NCBI GenBank assembly: GCA_958510825.1
Contig: OY294048.1
Span: 24,287,283-24,351,282, forward strand
Reading direction: 5' to 3'
Origin: Brachypterus glaber
Taxonomy: Eukaryota; Arthropoda; Insecta; Coleoptera; Kateretidae
DNA: 64,000 nucleotides
Shown piece after piece: positions 19,491 to 30,160 of this stretch. How positions within the stretch are numbered: the first letter of the stretch is position 1; every line of letters starts with the position of its first letter. Below the pieces are notes generated by a model. That model saw nothing but the letters and a program-made list of their open reading frames with translations. It was not told the DNA's origin and ran no database searches. The position numbers and the translations under genes are program-made.

Positions 19491-22400
19491 TTATCTAAGA
19501 AGATGTCGGGGAGTGATGCTGCTTATACCGGCCATGTCGAGCCAGTACTCGTCTAGCATGGACCCTCTTATTAAGGCTAACGCTTGACAGTGACATAACA
19601 CATGTTCCATTGTTTCCTCTTCCATGTAGCATCCTCTACAGATGGGGTCGACTGGCTTCCCCATGATGTTAAGATGCTTATTTAGTTTGCAGTGACCTGT
19701 TACTATGCTTGCAAACTGTCTTAGGTTATCCCTTTTTAGTTGCATGTTTACAGTCGTTTCTCGTAATCCAATTACGGGTGTGTTTTATGTGGGTTTCTTG
19801 ATTAATGAGAGCTGTTTTAAAAAGCGACAGATACGGGGATTATGGGCTCTGGACCAATACAGAAGTACAGAGCCTGAGCCTGCTCGTGCCAATCTATCAG
19901 CTTCTTCATTGCCTACATTTCCATTATGCCCCTTTACCCATGAGAGTGTAACAGTATTAGAAACTGCCGCTTTCTCCAGGGATTGGTGACATTCCAAAAC
20001 TAGCTTTGAAGTAATTTTGAAAGACTTGATTGCTAGTATGGAAGCTTTGCTATCCGTAAGAATAGTTATTCTTCTATTACTGATTTCCCTTTCAGAAATA
20101 GCTCTCGCAGCATTTGTTATCCCTATGACCTCTGCCTGAAAGACCGAGGCATGCTTGCCAAGGGAAATGCTTAATTCTAACTCTAGATCAGGGCAGAAAA
20201 CTCCTGCACCTGATCCTTCAGTTGTCCTTGAACCATCAGTGTACATGACAATATCAGGTACGCTGTCAGTTTCTTCTTTAGTGGAAGCATAAGCTTGGTA
20301 TGATCTATTAAAGATATACCTGGAAGCAACTAGATCGGTCTGAGATTCAAGAATGGAAGCTTGTGACACAAACCGTTCAAGAATAGACTCATGTCCAGTA
20401 AGCGTTCCTCTTGCATTCCACGTACTATTTGCTTTCAGATTAAGGGTTGTCTTTGCGGCCTCACCCTCAACAAAAATATTAAGGGGAGGAATACAAAGCA
20501 GAGTCTCTAAAGCTGCAGTTGGAGTTGATCGCATTGCACCGGTTATACTCATAAGAGCTAGTCTTTGAATATGATTTAGTTGCGTTCTTGCTGTATTCAG
20601 TTGGGTTCTGGGCCACCATACAACTGAGCCATATGTTAGCATAGGCCTTATGACAGCGGTGTACAGCCAAAGGGTGATCCTGGGAGACAAACCCCAAGAT
20701 CTGCCCAGTGCTCTACGACACTGCCAAAAAGCTATGCATGCTTTTTCTGTTTTTTGCTTAAGGTGTGGTCCCTAACACAGTTTGCTGTCAAGAAGAATTC
20801 CCAGATACTTTACTTCTTTAGAAAAGCTGAGTCGTTTTCCGAAAAGACATGGGACTTTGAGGTTTCCCAGTTTCCTTTTCTTAGTGAACAGGACCATCTC
20901 AGTCTTGGCTGGGTTAACCGAGAGAGAGTGATCATCACACCATTTCTGTAGAATATTGAGTGCGCGCTGCATGAGATCGCACAGCACGCTCTCAAAATTC
21001 CCTGTAAGTAGTATGACTATGTCGTCTGCATATCCTATTGTGTAGAAAGAATTATCGTTAAGGAGTGTTAATAGGCTGTCCACTACAAGGTTCCAAAGGA
21101 GAGGAGAAAGAACTCCACCTTGTGGGCAGCCTCTTGTTACAACTCCTCTTGTGATTAATCCCCCTATGTTTAGTTGAACTGCTCTCCATTCAAGCATGTG
21201 TTGTATCCACTCAATGAGTGTGGGTGATACACCATGTCTTTGTAGGGCAGTTTTAATGCTTTTAAAAGACGCTTTGTCAAACGCTCCTTCAACGTCGATA
21301 AACACAGAAAGTGTCGATGCTTTTAGTCCCAGGGATTTCTCGATTTGGGAAATTACAGCTCGGAGAGCTGATTCCGTCGATCTGCCAGAGATGTAGGCGT
21401 GTTGATTCGGGTGTAGTTTAACTCTAGAAAGTGCACCATCCCGAATTTCTTTGTCAACCAGTTTTTCTAACGTTTTTAAAAGAAAAGACGTCAGGCTAAT
21501 TGGTCGGTAGGATTTAGCTAGTGAGTAGTCTTTCCTTTCAGGCTTAGGAATAAAGGTTACTTTAACTTCTCTCCATGCTTCCGGAATGTATTTGAAAGCT
21601 ATACATGCCTGAAAAATGTGTTTTAGTGGACTGGAGATTATATCCAGGCCCCACTGCAAAAGCGCTGGGAATACTCCGTCCAATCCTGGAGATTTAAAGG
21701 GAGAAAAAGTTCCAATGGCCCATTTTATGCGTTTCTCGTCAACCAGTTTGGAGTCCACTTTCCAGTCCTCTTTACTTGGAGGTGGAAGCTTATGTGGATG
21801 CCATTCCTGATTGGGAGTAATAACACATCCTGGGAAATGAGTTTCTAGGAGTATTGTAGAGGTACTTTGAAGGTTATCTGTATATGAGCCATCATTTCTT
21901 TTAATACTACCTAGTTTCTGTGATGAATCCTTGGAAAGGACTTTCTTTAGTCAGCCGGCGACCGTGGTAGATTCTATACTGCGACAAAAGTCCCTCCAAG
22001 CTCTCCTTTGATTTTCGCGAATTAATTTTATGTATTCTTTTCGGTGCTCTGAATAAGCGGTCCAATCAGAATACAACCGTGATCTCTTCGCCTTATTAAA
22101 CAATTTTCTTGTTTCATTTTTCAGCTTTTGAAGTTTAGCACACCACCAGGTGTTAGTCGACTTCCTGTTTGCTGGAATTTTAAGGGGACAATAGTCCTCA
22201 TATGAGTTAACGAGAAACCTTTGAAGATTATGTACATATTCTTCAATGTCGTTCGTTGAGTTAAAAACATTAGGGGGCTCCTTGACTCTGTTTTTCAGAT
22301 GACTAATGAAAGCCTCCCTGTCTGTTTTCTTTGGGTTTCGATAGGCTTTTAACTCAGCTCTATCCAGATTTAACCTAAAGCGAATCCATCTGTGGTCCGA

Positions 22401-22915
22401 AAAGGAGGCCTCTGATGATACACGCCAGTCAGTTATTTGTTTTGAGATATCAGAAGTGGCCAGTGTAATGTCAATTACAGTCTGACCCCGGCGTGTTACG
22501 AATGTAGGTTCGCATCCACAATTTAATATCTCTAGGTTTGTGCCAGACAGAAACTCTAGCAGTACTTTGCCTCTTCCGTCGATGTTTTTGTTGCCCCACA
22601 CAATGTGATGAGAGTTACTGTCACATCCAACTATAAGGCTTTTTTCTCCCGTTGGCAAAAGTTTATCAGGTTGGCAAGTTCCTCTGATGGAGGTTCCGTA
22701 CCTGTATCTTGTGGGAGGTATGCCGATGCTATAAAAAGTTCTTCTTGGTTACCCTTTACACTATAGTTCATTCTCACAGTTGTAAGGTCAGCTGTGCTGA
22801 ACTGAGTTACTAGAGTAGCTTCATATTGCTTAGGTATGTATATACACGTCCTAGGCTTTTGAATATAGCTATTTACAAAAATAGTCCCTGTCCAGGTGAC
22901 GGCAGCTGGTAGCTA
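19491..22915 (-). pseudogene. LINE ORF2: endonuclease, RT, RNase H, Cys-rich tail (LOA/I group)
   Basis: In order on the minus strand. The endonuclease remnant runs from about 22915 to 21951 ('LIVGCDSNSHHIVWGN', 'EASFSDHRWIRFRL'), with its N-terminus lost and a frameshift near 22660. The RT is at 21758-20772 ('YRPISLTSFLLKTLEKLVDK', 'FIDVEGAFDKASF', 'GCPQGGVLSPLLWNL', catalytic 'GYADDIVIL'). RNase H is at 20690-19785 ('MYTDGSRTTEGSGAG', 'AEVIGITNA', 'LTDSKASI', 'WVKGHNGNVGNEEADRLAR'). The C-terminal piece at 19745-19491 has 'CKLNKHL' and the C-x2-C...H-x3-C motif 'CRGCYMEEETMEHVLCHC'. Stops or frameshifts separate the blocks, but each block is well kept. Confidence 0.85.
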
Positions 22916-23002
22916 CCGCCGCCCGGCAGTGTTGCAAGTTAATTTGTATAATCTCAAGTCCAGACATTGGGAATGACTATTTGGTGAGTTGAGATCTCAA
23001 CA

Positions 23003-24027
23003 TCAACAGACCCCCTTATTGCTTGGAGGGCCGTCCTTGGCGATGGGGTCAGTGGATTCAGAGGTGAAGACTTCTTCAACCTCCATATCCCCCGGTGCCC
23101 CGCCTGATGTTGAAGCCTCACCCTCACCAGCCACTTCCTGAGGTTGGGCTTTTGTTAATTTAACAGTAAGGTAGGAAAATAAATATTTTACCTTACCTCC
23201 CCTACTGGTTATGGCTTGTGCGTCTTCCTCAGATATGCCGAAGACAATAAGTTGACCTTTAGGGTCCTTCTTGACTTCCCTGTGGAAGACGCACCATTTT
23301 TTAACATTGGCCCATGTATTTAGACCTTCAAGGCGCAACTTGACCTTCTCCAGACCATCGTCATCGTTCGAGATCCAGATGGAGGCCTTTTTGTCAGCCT
23401 TGGAAGCTCGTCTTGAGGGACCACTGCTAGATTAGCTCCTTCCCATAAATCTCCCAGTCTGGGCACAGCGCCCTTAAGCCACGTGAGGGTACCGGAGTCC
23501 TCACACGTGATCCTCAGGATTTCACCAGTGTGCTTCATACTGGAGATTTGTGGTGGTACTTCATTTTTAGCGGACAGAATTTCGTCCACTTGTTTTGTTA
23601 ACCCTTTGACAACCAGGTCATACTGGGAGCTGGTTAGCTTACCCAGTTGGCTCTGCTTGTCAATGATGGCCACTTTCAGGTGCTTGGCAGCAGCCTGAGA
23701 GTAACCACTTGGGTTGATAGTGGGCCTATTAATGGATTTTTGCTTCTTATTCTGCAATGCAGGAGAGGGGCTCGATCCATCTGACCTTATTCTTTTTGTG
23801 GCAGGAGTTCTTTCTCCAGCACTTCCACCGTTCGGTTTTAGCCCTGGTTTGGACCTACCTGCCGTATTTACAGAAGATGACCCTGAGGGCTGCTGGATAG
23901 ACCCAGAGGTTTTTGAGGTGGCTTCTTGAGCCAGCCTCGCCTTCCTTCTGCGTTTCGCCTCAGCTCCACAGACTCTCTTCTTTTTAGGCTTCTCACATGG
24001 GAGATTTAGCTCAGCGGTCAATGGCAT
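23003..24027 (-). pseudogene. LINE ORF1 with DUF4780-like domain, frameshifted
   Basis: Two overlapping frames. The one at 24027-23320 has a basic N-terminus ('KPKKKRVCGAEAKRRRKARL') and then 'LKVAIIDKQSQLGKLTSSQY' and 'EILRITCEDSGTLTWLKGA'. The frame at 23338-23003 continues with 'VFGISEEDAQAITSRGGKVK'. Together these match the pattern of DUF4780, an insect domain often linked to LINEs. One frameshift lies near 23330. The apparent start at 24027 is inside a tRNA-like sequence and is probably not the original start. The ORF at 24494-24156 is a likely displaced N-terminal part. Confidence 0.6.
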
Positions 24028-24082
24028 CGATATAGCCTACACTGATCTAATGATCGTGAGTTCAAACCTCACTGGCGCCGAT
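24001..24082 (+). tRNA. tRNA-like sequence inside LINE ORF1 region (probably SINE-like fragment)
   Basis: Plus strand: A box TAGCTCAGCGG, a perfect T arm GTGAG-TTCAAAC-CTCAC at 24057-24073, end TGGCGCCG and a TTTTT run at 24087-24091. GATC-TAAT-GATC just before the T arm could be a type II variable arm. The acceptor stem does not pair (GGGAGAT against TGGCGCC) and no good anticodon arm is seen. It splits the N-terminal part of the LINE ORF1 from the rest. Best read as a tRNA-derived insertion. Confidence 0.5.
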
Positions 24083-24155
24083 TTCCTTTTTCAGTTAATT
24101 AATAATTGAAATTTGGCGAAGGCGTACTCCCTAGATATATTGGTTCGAAAGTCAA

Positions 24156-24494
24156 TTAAAGCCGGTGGTTCCCTCTACTACTAGCCCACACAAGTCCTGG
24201 ACTTAGGGGATGCTTAATTAAGTAGAATAGTACGAGGTTAAAAAACAAACATAAACATAAACTCGAACCGGGTGGAATGTTTCCAGTCCCAGTACTTGAG
24301 CTTGAAGCCTTGGGTTCCTCGGTGTTAGGTCGAACAATGTCCGTAGTCCCAACACTAGGGGGTTTTGGGTTTCCATCCAACAGGTTGCCTTTTGGCGTGC
24401 CTGTTGAAGGGCTGATGGGTTTGGTCCCACTCAGGTCATCTGACGACGGTCCTAAGTGGGATTGTGGGTTTTCAGGTTTTTTGTTAGATTCCAT
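24156..24494 (-). pseudogene. Possible N-terminal part of the LINE ORF1
   Basis: A 112-codon ORF rich in Pro, Ser, Thr and Gly ('LGPSSDDLSGTKPISPSTGT'). Low-complexity N-termini of this kind are usual for LINE ORF1 proteins, and position and strand fit. No domain can be recognised. It is separated from the DUF4780-like frame by the tRNA-like sequence. Confidence 0.35.
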
Positions 24495-25083
24495 GAACTA
24501 GTATATTGATTTCATCCTTTTGGCTCCTCACCCTCCTCGGAGTCCTCACATCTGGGGACGTCATGTCACAACTGACACAATCGCCAAGGCTACCAAGAGG
24601 ATATAGCCTCCAGGAAGGTGTTGCACATGAGAAGGTTGCGAGTCAGTCCTGAGATGACTTGGCCCCCTATGTGCCCCCTCCTTCCCAAGAGACTCACCCT
24701 GGTGACCCTCTGACGGGACATCGCAGCCGATTGACCGAAATTGGGTTAGACTCCGGCCTCCCGTTTAGCTTCGTTCTAGGCCAAAGTGGTGTGTTGCTAT
24801 TCGCTCAACCACCAGGACACTGTCACTCCACGACACGGGTATCCACGCACGGCACAAACACGTGGGGCTTGCTCGCAATACACAACCCTCATTCATCCGC
24901 ATTCTATGCAGTAGGGCCGACACGTGGGTTTTTAGGCCCAGGTCAGCCGGTCATCCCGCATTACTTGGATGAAATATTGGATCACACACTCTCCAACTCT
25001 GCAAAACCAAAGAGTGGAGATTTCTCCCCACTTTGAATTACGGATTTATCTATAGAAGAGATAGACCCAGTACCCGTGGGGTA
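24495..25083 (-). other. GC-rich 5' leader of the LOA/I-type LINE
   Basis: About 590 bp with base composition unlike the AT-rich errantivirus around it. It ends abruptly at 25083, where errantivirus RNase H sequence (AGCAAACCAATTTTACAATA) restarts. No gene; the plus-strand ORF at 24659 has no recognisable content. Confidence 0.5.
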
Positions 25084-25487
25084 GCAAACCAATTTTACAA
25101 TATCCGGACTTTAATAAAAGGTTTATCCTTACCACGGACTCCAGTATGGACGGAATAACCGGGATCCTTTCTCAAGTACAAATAGGAAATGACTTACCTA
25201 TTGCGTATTTTTCAAAAACTTTAAATAAAGCTCAAAAATCCTACTCAACTACTGAAAAAGAACTTTATGCTATTGTCGAATCATGTAAACATTTCAGACC
25301 TTATCTTTTTCAAGTGCCTTTTGATATCGTTTGTGATCATCGCCCCTTAATTTGGTTAAATAATTGCAAAGATCCATCCAGTAGATTATTACGTTGGAGA
25401 TTCAAATTAATGGATTATTTCTTTAATATATTGTATAAAAAAGATCGAGAAATTATAAATAATAAACTTAATATTGAAAATAATAAT

Positions 25488-25898
25488 ATAGAAATAGTTC
25501 CCGATAACTTATTCTCCCCTATGAATAAAACTTCGTTAGCACATTGTGTATCCAGAGATTTCTATATGAACAAAAATTACAATTTAAAAACAAATTCAAT
25601 TGCGTAGATAAATTAAAAAGACAAATCAAACAAATCGGTGAAGTAGCTTATCTTGAACTTGAAAACAAAAATGTTTACTATTTAATTACGAAGGAAAGAT
25701 TTGATGACAAACCTACCTATAAAAAGTTATATTCAGCTATAGAAAGTTTAAAATTACTATGTTACAAAAATAAAGAAAATGAAATATCCATGCCTAAAAT
25801 TGGTTCGGGAAAAGACAACTTAAAATGGGATATTGTATTCAATATAATAAAATTAGTTTTTAAAGACTCCCAAATTAAAATAAATATTTATACAAATG
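25488..25898 (+). pseudogene. Macro domain (OARD1/TARG1-like) within errantivirus Pol
   Basis: About 137 codons in two frames joined across an A-rich run near 25590. Successive blocks match an ADP-ribose-binding macro domain of the OARD1/TARG1 type: 'IVPDNLF' (normally V-x-GDLF), 'TSLAHCVSRDF', 'IGEVAYLELENKNVYYLITK', 'KPTYKKLYSAIESLK', 'ISMPKIGSGKDNLKW' and 'IKINIYT'. The Lys of LITK (25691-25693) and the Asp of GSGKD (25814-25816) correspond to the catalytic Lys and Asp of TARG1. The glycine-rich first loop seems replaced by 'YMNKNYN', so binding may be weakened. In the family the domain removes or binds ADP-ribose on Asp/Glu side chains. It sits between RNase H and integrase. Confidence 0.8.
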
Positions 25899-26035
25899 AA
25901 ATAGGAAAACATATCGTAAATTATATAGAATTAAATGAAGAAAATTTAACCTTCGCTAATTTCAGGGAATTTCACCAAATGGAACTTACAATTCCTAAAC
26001 CAAAAATAATTAATAAGCCCTTAAATCAAATTAAA

Positions 26036-26387
26036 AACTTTGTTATAGCCTTGTCTTGTGATTTATCAAATAATAATAAATATATTGATTACATTTATAA
26101 AAATAATTTAACAATTCAACATAATCCTAAATTAAAAGAAATTACGGTAAAGCGACTTCCACAGCAAACTTTATACTTGGTATTTATACAAGAATTTATT
26201 GATGAATCAGCTTTATATGAAAATTTATTTGATACGTTTTATAATCTACGTTTACTATTACAACATAACCAAACACAATGTTTTACGATTCCCGATATTT
26301 CAATTGATAATACAATTATTTTACAAAATACATATTATACTTTATTGTACTTTTTATTTAGAGATTTTCAATATGACATAATTAGTG
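26036..26387 (+). pseudogene. Linker region, possibly a second degenerate macro-like repeat
   Basis: After the macro domain a further 117 codons repeat its spacing: 'KNFVIALSCDL' (compare TSLAHCVSRD), 'TLYLVFIQEFIDESALYENL' (compare VYYLITKERFDDKPTYKKL), 'NLRLLLQ', 'CFTIPDIS' (compare ISMPKIGSG) and 'FRDFQYDII'. The catalytic Lys and Asp are absent. Identity is low, so the homology is a proposal based on block order and hydrophobic pattern. Alternatively it is the ordinary, poorly conserved errantivirus linker. Confidence 0.4.
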
Positions 26388-27637
26388 ACCCTCGTATAAC
26401 TTTAACAGATAAAGATTTAATAAAAACTGTTTTAAAAGAGAAACATGATCTCCCAACAGAAGGACATCAAGGATTCGAGATTATATAAAAAATTGCGAAA
26501 CTGATTTCAAAAGTAATAAAAGTCCTATGTTAATCACAACTACTGCATCAAAATTTAATGAACGAGTAGCCCTCGATATTATTGGACCATTATCATTGAC
26601 CCTCAATAACAACCGGTTTATTTTAACGATACAGGATGATTTAACAAAATTCATACAAGCATATTCAATGCCAAATCATGAAGCTGCAACTACAGCTATA
26701 TATTTTCTTAAATTCTGTACCCAATTTGGTTTCCCCTTAAGTATATTGACAGATCAAGGCAAAGAATTCACATCCAATGTTTTTAAAGAAGTAAATAAAC
26801 TTTTGACTATAAAGCATAAAATGACAAGTCCTTATAGGCCAAGTACAAACGGATCTTTAGAAAGGACACATTTAATTTTAAAAGATTATTTTAAATGTTA
26901 CGTAAATAAAGATCAAAATAATTGGGATGAATTTTTAAATTTTGCAATTTTTACCTATAATTTAAGTATTAATAAATCTACACAAAAAAACTCCATATGA
27001 GTTAGTTTTTGGGCAAAGAGCACGAATTCCTAATATTATTAATTCTCCTCAAGTAAAACCAAACTATTCAGATTTAGCCAATGATATTACAAATAAATTA
27101 CGCATAATTCGTGACTCAGCAAAAGCAAGTCAAATACGATCTAAAGAAGTATCAAAAAATTATTATTATAAGTCTCATCATAGAGGATATCCTTTTTATG
27201 AAGGTCAATATGTCCTATTATATGACAGTCTTTTCAAAATTAAAAAGAAAAAGTTATCAAAAAATTATAAAGGTCCTTATAAAATAGAAGCAATAAATGA
27301 TAATAATACGGCCACCTTAAATATAAATAATAAACTAAAAATCCATTACTTCGATAAACTAAAACCCTATATTGTTTCAGACGAGAACAATATATCATTC
27401 TCCGATGAAGATGAGGATGACGCAGGTATTTCTTATAGAAGTAATTTTCCAACTCCTAATTCTAACCGTGACCCTAAACCTAGCACTTCGAACAAATAAT
27501 TATGAAATTCAACAATTAGAAAGTTCGGCAGGTTTATTATATCATAACTTAGGAAAAATACATATCTCAAACGACAAATACGCATTATTAACTTACTATA
27601 ATTTATCGCAAATAAACAATCAAATAAGTGAGGTTTA

Positions 27638-27777
27638 TAATAGCAGAAGAATATCCAGCAGGGAAAACAGGAGGAGAAAATGACATGAACTGTGAAACAC
27701 GTTAATTCAATTGTATTTATTTTAATATCTACATAACTATATTATCAATAAACTACGTCTAAGTATTTATTCTAACA
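27638..27777 (-). repeat. Copia 3' LTR (140 bp)
   Basis: Minus strand TGTTAGAATAAATAC... to ...TTCTGCTATTA. Preceded by the polypurine tract at about 27784-27778. Confidence 0.85.
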
Positions 27778-29225
27778 CCCCCACTTTATGTGATATTACT
27801 CCCATTCGTTGTGAGCAATATTTTAATTTTTCAAAAAACTGGGGCTTTGTAAAAGTATCTGCTACCATTTTTTCTGTAGGAATCAATTTCATACAAATTT
27901 CACCACGTTCTTGTTTTTCTCGTACGAAGTGATGTCTGATGTCTATATGCTTAGTTCTAGGACGATAGCTTGCATTTTTACATAAATCAGCAGCACCTTT
28001 GTTATCGCAGAATATGGTAACGGCACTAGAGTTTTCAACCTTAAGTTCTAAAAGTAAGCTCTTTAAATATGTTGCTTCTTGTGCTGCCAAAGACATCGCC
28101 ATGTATTCAGCTTCTGTCGTAGATAGTGCCACTGTTGGCTGTTTCTTAGAAGCCCAGCTTACTGCTCCTCCACTAAGAATAAATACATAACCTGCTGTAG
28201 ATTTTCTGTCGTCAACATCTCTAGCCCAATCCGAGTCAGTAAATCCATAAAGGTTCAAATTTGAACTTTTGAACCTGAGTTTATACTTTAACGTTTCTCT
28301 CAAGTATCTTAATACACACTTTACTGCCATCCAATGTATTTTACCAGGATTATTGCTGTATCTTGCCAATTCTCCAACTGCCAAACATATATCTGGCCTG
28401 GTACATTGCGCAGCATACATGATACTTCCTATTGCCTCTTGATATGGAATCGTATTCATCTCACTGAATTCTTTTTCTGTTTCTGGTTGCTGTTCTTTGG
28501 ATAATTTTTGATTCGGATCTAATGGGGTTTTAATTCCATTACATTCCGACATGTTAAATCGATCAAGTACTTCCTTAATATACTTCTCCTGATCCAAAGT
28601 AATAATTCCATTTTTTCTGTCCCGTGCAATTCTCATTCCAAGGCAATAATGGGCTTCACCCAAATCCTTCATCTTGAAAGTTTTCATCAATCTAGTCTTT
28701 AAATCCCTTTTTTGTTTCTTATCTTGAGAAAATATTAAAATATCATCTACGTCGATTGCAATAATGATAAACTTATTTTCTGAAGTTCTATAATATATAC
28801 AGGGATCTAATTTTGATTGCTTAAAGTTGAATTCTTTAATTACGGAATCAAGCTTTTTATTCCAAACATGGCTTGATTGTTTCAGTCCATACAAAGTTTT
28901 TAAAAGGCGGCAAGTTTTTCCATCAGGAAGTTCCATATATATTTCTTCATCTAGTTGGGGATGTAGGAATGCTGTGACCACGTCCATTTGATCAATATCC
29001 CAATCATATTTTGCAGCTAGAGATAAAAGTAATCGGATGGAACTATATTTGACTACCGGAGAAAATGTTTCATCATAGTCAACTCCTGAAACTTGTGAAT
29101 ATCCTTTTGCAACTAATCGTGCCTTATATCGTTCTACAATACCATCAGCATTTAATTTTTTTTTGAATGTCCATTTACTTTTAATGGCTTTTTTATTCTG
29201 AGGAACATCGCAGAGAACCCAGATT
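27767..29225 (-). pseudogene. pol: Copia reverse transcriptase and RNase H
   Basis: The RT starts near 29220 ('RYKARLVAKGYSQVSGVDY') and continues through 'MDVVTAFLHPQLDEEIYMEL', 'LKTLYGLKQSSHVWNKKLD' and the catalytic 'AIDVDDILIF' (Y of the usual YVDD changed, both Asp kept). RNase H follows: 'LYGFTDSDWARDVDDRKSTA', 'SWASKKQPTVALSTTEAEY', 'IFCDNKGAADLC', 'RTKHIDIRHHFVRE'. The frame stays open from about 29220 to the stop at 27767, overlapping the 3' LTR by 11 bp. The domain order RT after integrase is diagnostic of copia. Confidence 0.9.
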
Positions 29226-30160
29226 CTATTCTCCTGGTGAGCTCCTATTCTCCTGGTGAGCTCCTAGTTCTTCGTTCATTGCGTCCTTCCAGTGAGCAGC
29301 ATCTGTACAAGACAATGCTTTCTTTGCTGTTTTTGGCTCACACATAATATCAGCTACTTTATATATAAAATCAGAATTATATATAAATTTATTTAGTTGC
29401 CGTCGGCGAGTTAATCTCTCTGGTAATTCTTCTACAAATTCTTGATTTTCTAAAAAATCTTCTACTATATTTTCTTCAGGTGACTCCAATACATTCTCAT
29501 AATTTTCTGAAATACTCTCCTCAGTACCTCTTCTTCATGATTTTCTTCATTAACGGATAATAATGGAATCTCTTCCCCCACTTCAACAGTAGTAGCTGTT
29601 ATAACTGTTTGTTTCTGTTGATTTTCTTCATTATTTTGAATGTTATTATCAGTCTTCCCAGACTGATTTTCAATAAAAACTGCATCTCTGGAGAATAATA
29701 CTTTATTTTCTGAATTCAAAAATCGGAATCCTTTTGTGTTTTCAGAATATCCTACGAAAATACATTCAACTGCTTTATTGTCCAGTTTTCGTCTTTTTTC
29801 TTTCGGAACATGAACAAATGCTTTGCACCCAAATACACGAAGATGTTTCAAATCCGGTTTTCTCCCAGACCAAGCTTCTTCTGGGGTTTTGTTATCTAAA
29901 GCTTTAGTTGGAGAAATGTTTTTTAAATATGTGGCAGTTGAAATTGCCCAATATTTATTACCAAGATTTGCGTCTATCAACATACTTCTTGTTTTTTCCA
30001 CTAAAGTACGATTAAGTCTCTCAGCAACGGAATTTTGTTGAGGTGTATACGGAATCGTTTTTTGGTGCTTTATTCCTGCTGATGTTAATATCTTTGTAAG
30101 ATTTCGGTTAACATATTCTTTACCATTGTCTGTCCTTAAACATTTGATTTTTCTGCCAGA
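29226..30160 (-). pseudogene. pol: Copia integrase C-terminal half and linker
   Basis: Continues the integrase core (D of 'RTDNG', E of 'AERLNR' near 30020), then 'YWAISTATYLKNISPTKAL' and the GKGY-like block 'VGYSENTKGFRF'. An acidic linker follows. A frameshift lies near 29480. A 19-bp unit (TATTCTCCTGGTGAGCTCC) is tandemly doubled at about 29227-29264 and breaks the frame before RT. Confidence 0.82.

Larger units (their letters stand above)
19363..25083 (-). mobile_element. LOA/I-type LINE inserted in errantivirus pol
   Basis: Lies between two copies of the errantivirus RNase H segment. On the minus strand: GC-rich 5' leader (about 25080-24500), ORF1 (24494-23003) and ORF2 with endonuclease, RT, RNase H and a C-terminal cysteine motif (about 22915-19491). 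A LINE with its own RNase H and a DUF4780-like ORF1 points to the LOA/I group. No poly(A) or microsatellite tail is visible at the 3' end near 19363. Several frameshifts and an inserted tRNA-like sequence show it is inactive. Confidence 0.75.
25084..27498 (+). pseudogene. pol: Errantivirus Pol second part: RNase H copy, macro domain, linker, integrase
   Basis: RNase H again (25084-25447, about 2% different from the first copy, with its end deleted), then a macro domain (25488-25898) and a linker. The integrase begins with zinc-finger His residues in 'KEKHDLPTEGHQG' near 26440; the Cys pair is lost through a deletion near 26480. The core follows at 26527-27000: 'VALDIIGPL', 'ILTDQGKEFTSN' and 'SLERTHLILKDY', with 35 residues between the second Asp and the Glu (D-35-E). 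The C-terminal region ends at 27498 in an acidic tail, overlapping the start of env. Frameshifts lie near 25590, 26485 and 26995. Confidence 0.85.

Noticed and set aside
24659..25036. Plus-strand 125-codon ORF in the GC-rich LINE leader
   Set aside because: Opposite to the LINE genes, no domain; open because of base composition.
25544..26488. A free-standing host OARD1-like gene
   Set aside because: It is continuous in both directions with errantivirus RNase H and integrase coding, with the same AT-rich codon use and no exon boundaries.
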